From Halobium salinum (GTDB taxonomy: Archaea; Halobacteriota; Halobacteria; Halobacteriales; Haloferacaceae), in NCBI RefSeq assembly GCF_026586625.1, contig NZ_JAODIW010000006.1, positions 1-64,000 of the forward strand: a stretch of DNA of 64,000 nucleotides, written 5' to 3'. Positions 61,416-64,000 of this stretch are shown here, piece by piece. Every line of letters begins with the position of its first letter. Position 1 is the stretch's first letter. Below the pieces are notes generated by a model. It did no database searches. It was not told the origin of the DNA and saw only the letters and a list, made by a program, of their open reading frames with translations. A program made the position numbers and the translations under genes.

Positions 61416-62323
61416 GCCTCGACACCGACCACTTCCTCGACATCGACGACCTCTCGGCCGCAGAACTGGAGCGCGTCCTCGACCGCGCCGCCGCGTTGAA
61501 GTGGGGCGAGGAGGACGAGAGCGACCTCCTCGCCGACCGGACGATGGGGATGCTGTTCGAGAAACCCTCGACGCGGACCCGCATCTCCTTCGAGACGGGG
61601 ATGACGAGGCTCGGCGGTCACGCGGTCTTCCTCGGCCCCGACGACATCCAACTCGGCCACGGCGAGCCCCTGAAGGACACCTCGCGGGCGGTATCGCGCT
61701 ACGTCGACGTGGTGATGGCGCGGATGTTCGAGCACGGGGACATCGAGGAGTTGGCCGCGTACTCCTCGGTGCCGGTCGTCAACGGGCTCACCGACGACGC
61801 CCACCCGTGTCAGACGCTCGCGGACCTGCTGACGGTTCGGGAGGCGTTCGGTCCGCTGGACGACGGCGTCTCGGTGGCGTGGGTCGGCGACGGCAACAAC
61901 GTCGGTCAGTCGTTCGTCGTCGGCGCCGCGCTGACCGGCCTCGACCTGACGGTCTGTACGCCGCCCGGGTACGGGATGGGCGACGACGTGCTCGACCGTG
62001 CCGAGGCGTTGGGCGGTGCGCCCACCGTCGTCGACGACCCCGAACGGGCCGTCGCCGACGCCGACGTGGTCTACACCGACGTGTGGGTGTCGATGGGTCA
62101 GGAGGACCGCCGCGAGGAGAAACTGGCCGCCTTCGAGGGATATCAGGTGAACGAGGAGCTGCTAGCGGGAACCGACGCGAAGCTGATGCACTGTCTGCCG
62201 GCCCACCGAGGTGAGGAGGTCACGGACGAGGTGTTGGAGAGCGACCGCGCGCTCGTCTGGGACCAGGCCGAGAACCGGCTCCACGCTCAGAACGGACTGC
62301 TCGTCGAGCTCCTCGGCTCGTAA
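61412..62323 (+). CDS. argF: Ornithine carbamoyltransferase
   Basis: A 303-residue transferase making citrulline from ornithine and carbamoyl phosphate. The carbamoyl-phosphate site is EKPSTRTRISFETGMTRLGG near residue 50, the ornithine site holds HCLPAHRGEEVTDEVLES, and VVNGLTDDAHPCQTLADLLT is the usual HPxQ block. VSVAWVGDGNNVGQSFVVGA is the ornithine-side strand. It closes the argWXCBDEF operon; the stop codon lies inside a 5-bp inverted repeat (GCTCG TAAAT CGAGC at 62316-62330). Products then go to argG and argH. Confidence 0.97.
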   Translation: MSLDTDHFLDIDDLSAAELERVLDRAAALKWGEEDESDLLADRTMGMLFEKPSTRTRISFETGMTRLGGHAVFLGPDDIQLGHGEPLKDTSRAVSRYVDVVMARMFEHGDIEELAAYSSVPVVNGLTDDAHPCQTLADLLTVREAFGPLDDGVSVAWVGDGNNVGQSFVVGAALTGLDLTVCTPPGYGMGDDVLDRAEALGGAPTVVDDPERAVADADVVYTDVWVSMGQEDRREEKLAAFEGYQVNEELLAGTDAKLMHCLPAHRGEEVTDEVLESDRALVWDQAENRLHAQNGLLVELLGS

Positions 62324-62442
62324 ATCGAGCGACTCGAACGGGGAAAGCGGCCAGTCCCGTCCTGAACGAAGGGGCTGGCTGAGTCGAATTCGAGTGGAGA
62401 AGGCGGGTGGTTTCGACTCGAGCGCGGATGCCAGTCGACGGG

Positions 62443-63309
62443 CTACTCGTCCTCGTCGCCGTCGTTCCAGCGGTCCGGCACTTCGATGACGTAGCGCCCG
62501 TCCTCGCGCAGCGAGATGATGTACTCGTCGCGGTCGTACAGCTCCATCAGGTTGAGTTCGTACTGTCCGGGATTGACGATTTTGATGCTCTCGAACTGGT
62601 CGTTGAGCTCCTTGCGGAGCTCCGAGAGGCCGGGCTGGTCCGCGTCGGGCTCTTCGGCGGACTGCTCGGCGGCCGCGGACAGTTCTTCGGGACTGACGAC
62701 GTCGGTCCGGGCACTCGCCTGCGCCCGGTCCTCGGCGTCCGCCGAGGGGTCAGGTTCCGACCGGTCGACGGTAGCCGCGTCGGTCGTGCTAGACGCGTCG
62801 GTTGCTTCGGTCGCGTTGTCCACGTCGGTCGCGTCGGCCACACCCGCGTCGGCCGGGGTCGACTGCACGTCCGACTCGGACTCCGTGCCGGAATCCGACT
62901 CGGGCCCCGTGCCGGATTCCGATTCGGACTCCGTGCCGGGCCACGCTCGGGGTGACTTCGAGCGTCTCTCGGTCTGTGCCGTCGTACCGCCGCTGTCGGA
63001 CGAGGACCCCCGAACCCAGTCGCGAACGGCCGACCCGGCGTCCGCGGCCGCGCCGGTCACGCCCGAGCGACCCGTTCCGGTGGCGCCGCTCGCGTTTCCG
63101 TTCGTCGATTCGGACGGCGACTCCGCCGAATCGGCAACCCGGGCGTTTCCACTCGAACCTCCGTCCGAGCCCGCACCCGAGTCAGTGACGTTCGAAGCGC
63201 TCGCCGGTCGAAACTGGAATTTGTTCCCCCCGCAGTCCGGACAGCCCGACAGCATCTCCTTGGAGCCGTCGGCGAACGTCCGGTCGCAGTTCGTACACTG
63301 GTGTGGCAT
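62443..63309 (-). CDS. oapC: Origin-associated zinc-ribbon protein OapC
   Basis: A 288-residue protein with an N-terminal zinc ribbon (QCTNCDRTFADGSKEM to GCPDCGGNKFQF), a low-complexity centre of about 170 residues rich in Ser, Asp, Glu and Thr (GPESDSGTESESD) and a conserved C-terminal domain of the DUF2072 type (PGLSELRKELNDQFESIKIV, NPGQYELNLMELYDRDEYII). In Haloferax the three genes oapA-oapB-oapC lie by the main origin; their molecular roles are unknown. It starts 7 bases after oapB and is the last gene of the unit. It converges on argF. Confidence 0.88.
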   Translation of the reverse strand: MPHQCTNCDRTFADGSKEMLSGCPDCGGNKFQFRPASASNVTDSGAGSDGGSSGNARVADSAESPSESTNGNASGATGTGRSGVTGAAADAGSAVRDWVRGSSSDSGGTTAQTERRSKSPRAWPGTESESESGTGPESDSGTESESDVQSTPADAGVADATDVDNATEATDASSTTDAATVDRSEPDPSADAEDRAQASARTDVVSPEELSAAAEQSAEEPDADQPGLSELRKELNDQFESIKIVNPGQYELNLMELYDRDEYIISLREDGRYVIEVPDRWNDGDEDE

Positions 63310-63316
63310 CGGGCGA

Positions 63317-63730
63317 TTACCGCCGGGAGACGAGGGCGCTGATGAGGTTCTCGTCCTTGTGGAGGGTCTGTATCTGGTTCGCCGGGCCGATGACGGTGAG
63401 CTTCTTCGTCTCCTCTTTACCCATCAGGCGTCCGAGGAAGCTCGTGTCGGCGGTCTGTGCCTTCGGGTAGGTCTCGATCTCGATGCCGTTGAACCCGTCG
63501 GGGCTGATTTCGGACATCGTGACCTCGATGAGCTTCGACTCCTCGTCGGGGGCGAGCCCCTCCTCGAGGATGACGATGTTCCCCTCGTGGACCGCGTCGA
63601 GCACGGTTCGAATCTTCTCCATGCTCGTGAGGTTCTCCATTCGCTCGCCGCTGATGAGGTCGATCTGGACGCCGTCGTCGCCGTCGCCGGCGTCGGGGTC
63701 GGTTGGTGTTGCTTCTGGCATCGTGCTCAC
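63317..63730 (-). CDS. oapB: Origin-associated protein OapB (DUF2073)
   Basis: A 137-residue protein of the DUF2073 family. After an acidic N-terminus, conserved segments are QIDLISGERMENLTSMEKIR, VLDAVHEGNIVILEEGLAPD, SKLIEVTMSEISPDGFNGIE and LTVIGPANQIQTLHKDENLI. It starts at a GTG that overlaps the oapA stop (GTGA); an ATG at 63721 gives a protein three residues shorter. Function is unknown, but its constant place between the GTPase OapA and OapC suggests they work together. Confidence 0.9.
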   Translation of the reverse strand: MSTMPEATPTDPDAGDGDDGVQIDLISGERMENLTSMEKIRTVLDAVHEGNIVILEEGLAPDEESKLIEVTMSEISPDGFNGIEIETYPKAQTADTSFLGRLMGKEETKKLTVIGPANQIQTLHKDENLISALVSRR

Positions 63731-64000
63731 GCGAAGTATTCCGCGATTTTGTCGTAGACCTCGTCCATGTTGTCGCCCTCGAGGGCCGACAGCGGGATGG
63801 TCTCGTGCTGGGGGAACGCGTTCGAGATGCGCTGGATGTTCGAATCCTCGCAGTCGATCTTGTTCGCGAGGATGAGCACCGGGAGCTCCTGGGACTCGAT
63901 GATGCCGATGAGCATCGTGTTCACCTGCGTGAACGGGTCCTCCGTGGAGTCGAGTACGTAGATGACGCCCTCGACGTCCTCGCGGAGCCAGTGCATGGCC
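63727..64000 (-). CDS. oapA: Era-like GTPase OapA, 5' end outside window
   Basis: The C-terminal 91 residues of a small GTPase, cut by the right edge. The G4 motif LILANKIDCEDSN and the G5-like PLSALEGDNMDEVYDKIAEY are present; the P-loop, G2 and G3 lie beyond 64000. DSTEDPFTQVNTMLIGIIES precedes G4. The reading frame is open to the edge, so the visible ATG at 63996 is internal. Its stop overlaps the oapB start. By comparison with Haloferax it is OapA, found beside orc1/cdc6. Confidence 0.88.
   Translation of the reverse strand, partial: AMHWLREDVEGVIYVLDSTEDPFTQVNTMLIGIIESQELPVLILANKIDCEDSNIQRISNAFPQHETIPLSALEGDNMDEVYDKIAEYFA

Noticed and set aside
1-64000. CRISPR arrays, insertion sequences, integrases or rRNA operons
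   Set aside because: No regularly spaced identical repeats, transposase motifs or rRNA segments were seen in reading both strands by eye.

Overview
This window is chromosomal DNA of a halophilic archaeon (Halobacteriales). The GC content is very high and the predicted proteins are strongly acidic (Asp/Glu-rich). Secreted proteins carry twin-arginine signals, many promoters have a TATA box about 25-35 bp before a start codon (leaderless mRNAs), and genes overlap as ATGA, TGATG or GTGA. Archaeal markers include chromosomal protein MC1, DNA polymerase D large subunit, a two-domain tRNA-splicing endonuclease, LysW-type arginine synthesis and the origin-associated trio oapABC. I see no rRNA, tRNA, CRISPR array, transposase or integrase. 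The genus cannot be fixed from sequence alone; the arg cluster next to oapABC resembles what is known around the main origin of Haloferax-like genomes.

Layout. 1-887 is non-coding, with a strong TATA box and a hairpin. 0.9-10.8 kb carries MC1, an AbrB-like small protein, pyrD, valS, a cystathionine gamma-synthase family enzyme and pheST. 11-14.7 kb holds three tandem PRC-barrel paralogs, a universal stress protein, an ornithine cyclodeaminase family enzyme and a phosphoribosyltransferase. 14.7-19.7 kb is a poly-gamma-glutamate locus: a hydrolase-family gene diverges from an operon of fused double-length PgsC, PgsB and a Tat-exported hydrolase-family protein. 19.7-31.6 kb has the endA-trpS pair, a Tat-exported beta-helix protein, a NucS-N/zinc-ribbon protein, a HAD hydrolase, Usp plus an APC permease with Usp domains, a sulfatase-fold protein, panE-gdx and a first zinc-ribbon paralog. 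31.7-37.6 kb has the second zinc-ribbon paralog and polC with a mini-intein in its catalytic motif, preceded by a PPC-domain gene. 37.9-45.7 kb is a complete Dpp/Opp-type ABC transporter operon. 45.8-52.2 kb holds small proteins, a four-CBS protein overlapping glyS, a polyprenol-kinase-like membrane protein and a KhtT/KhtU-like antiporter pair.

52.5-62.3 kb is an arginine regulon: argGH, then argWXCBDEF. ArgW (LysW) is the 56-residue carrier protein on which the ornithine arm is built; ArgF, ArgG and ArgH complete arginine. The two transcription units share a pair of AT-rich arms at identical spacing in front of their first genes, the best regulatory signal in the window. 62.4-64 kb is oapC-oapB-oapA reading leftward, with oapA cut by the window edge, which suggests that orc1/cdc6 and a replication origin lie just beyond the right end.

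Most noteworthy: the rearranged PGA locus with a tandem-fused PgsC; the matched promoter motif of the arginine operons; the polC mini-intein ending in Gln directly before the Cys-Asp-Gly-Asp motif; and a NucS DNA-binding domain attached to four zinc ribbons instead of a nuclease.
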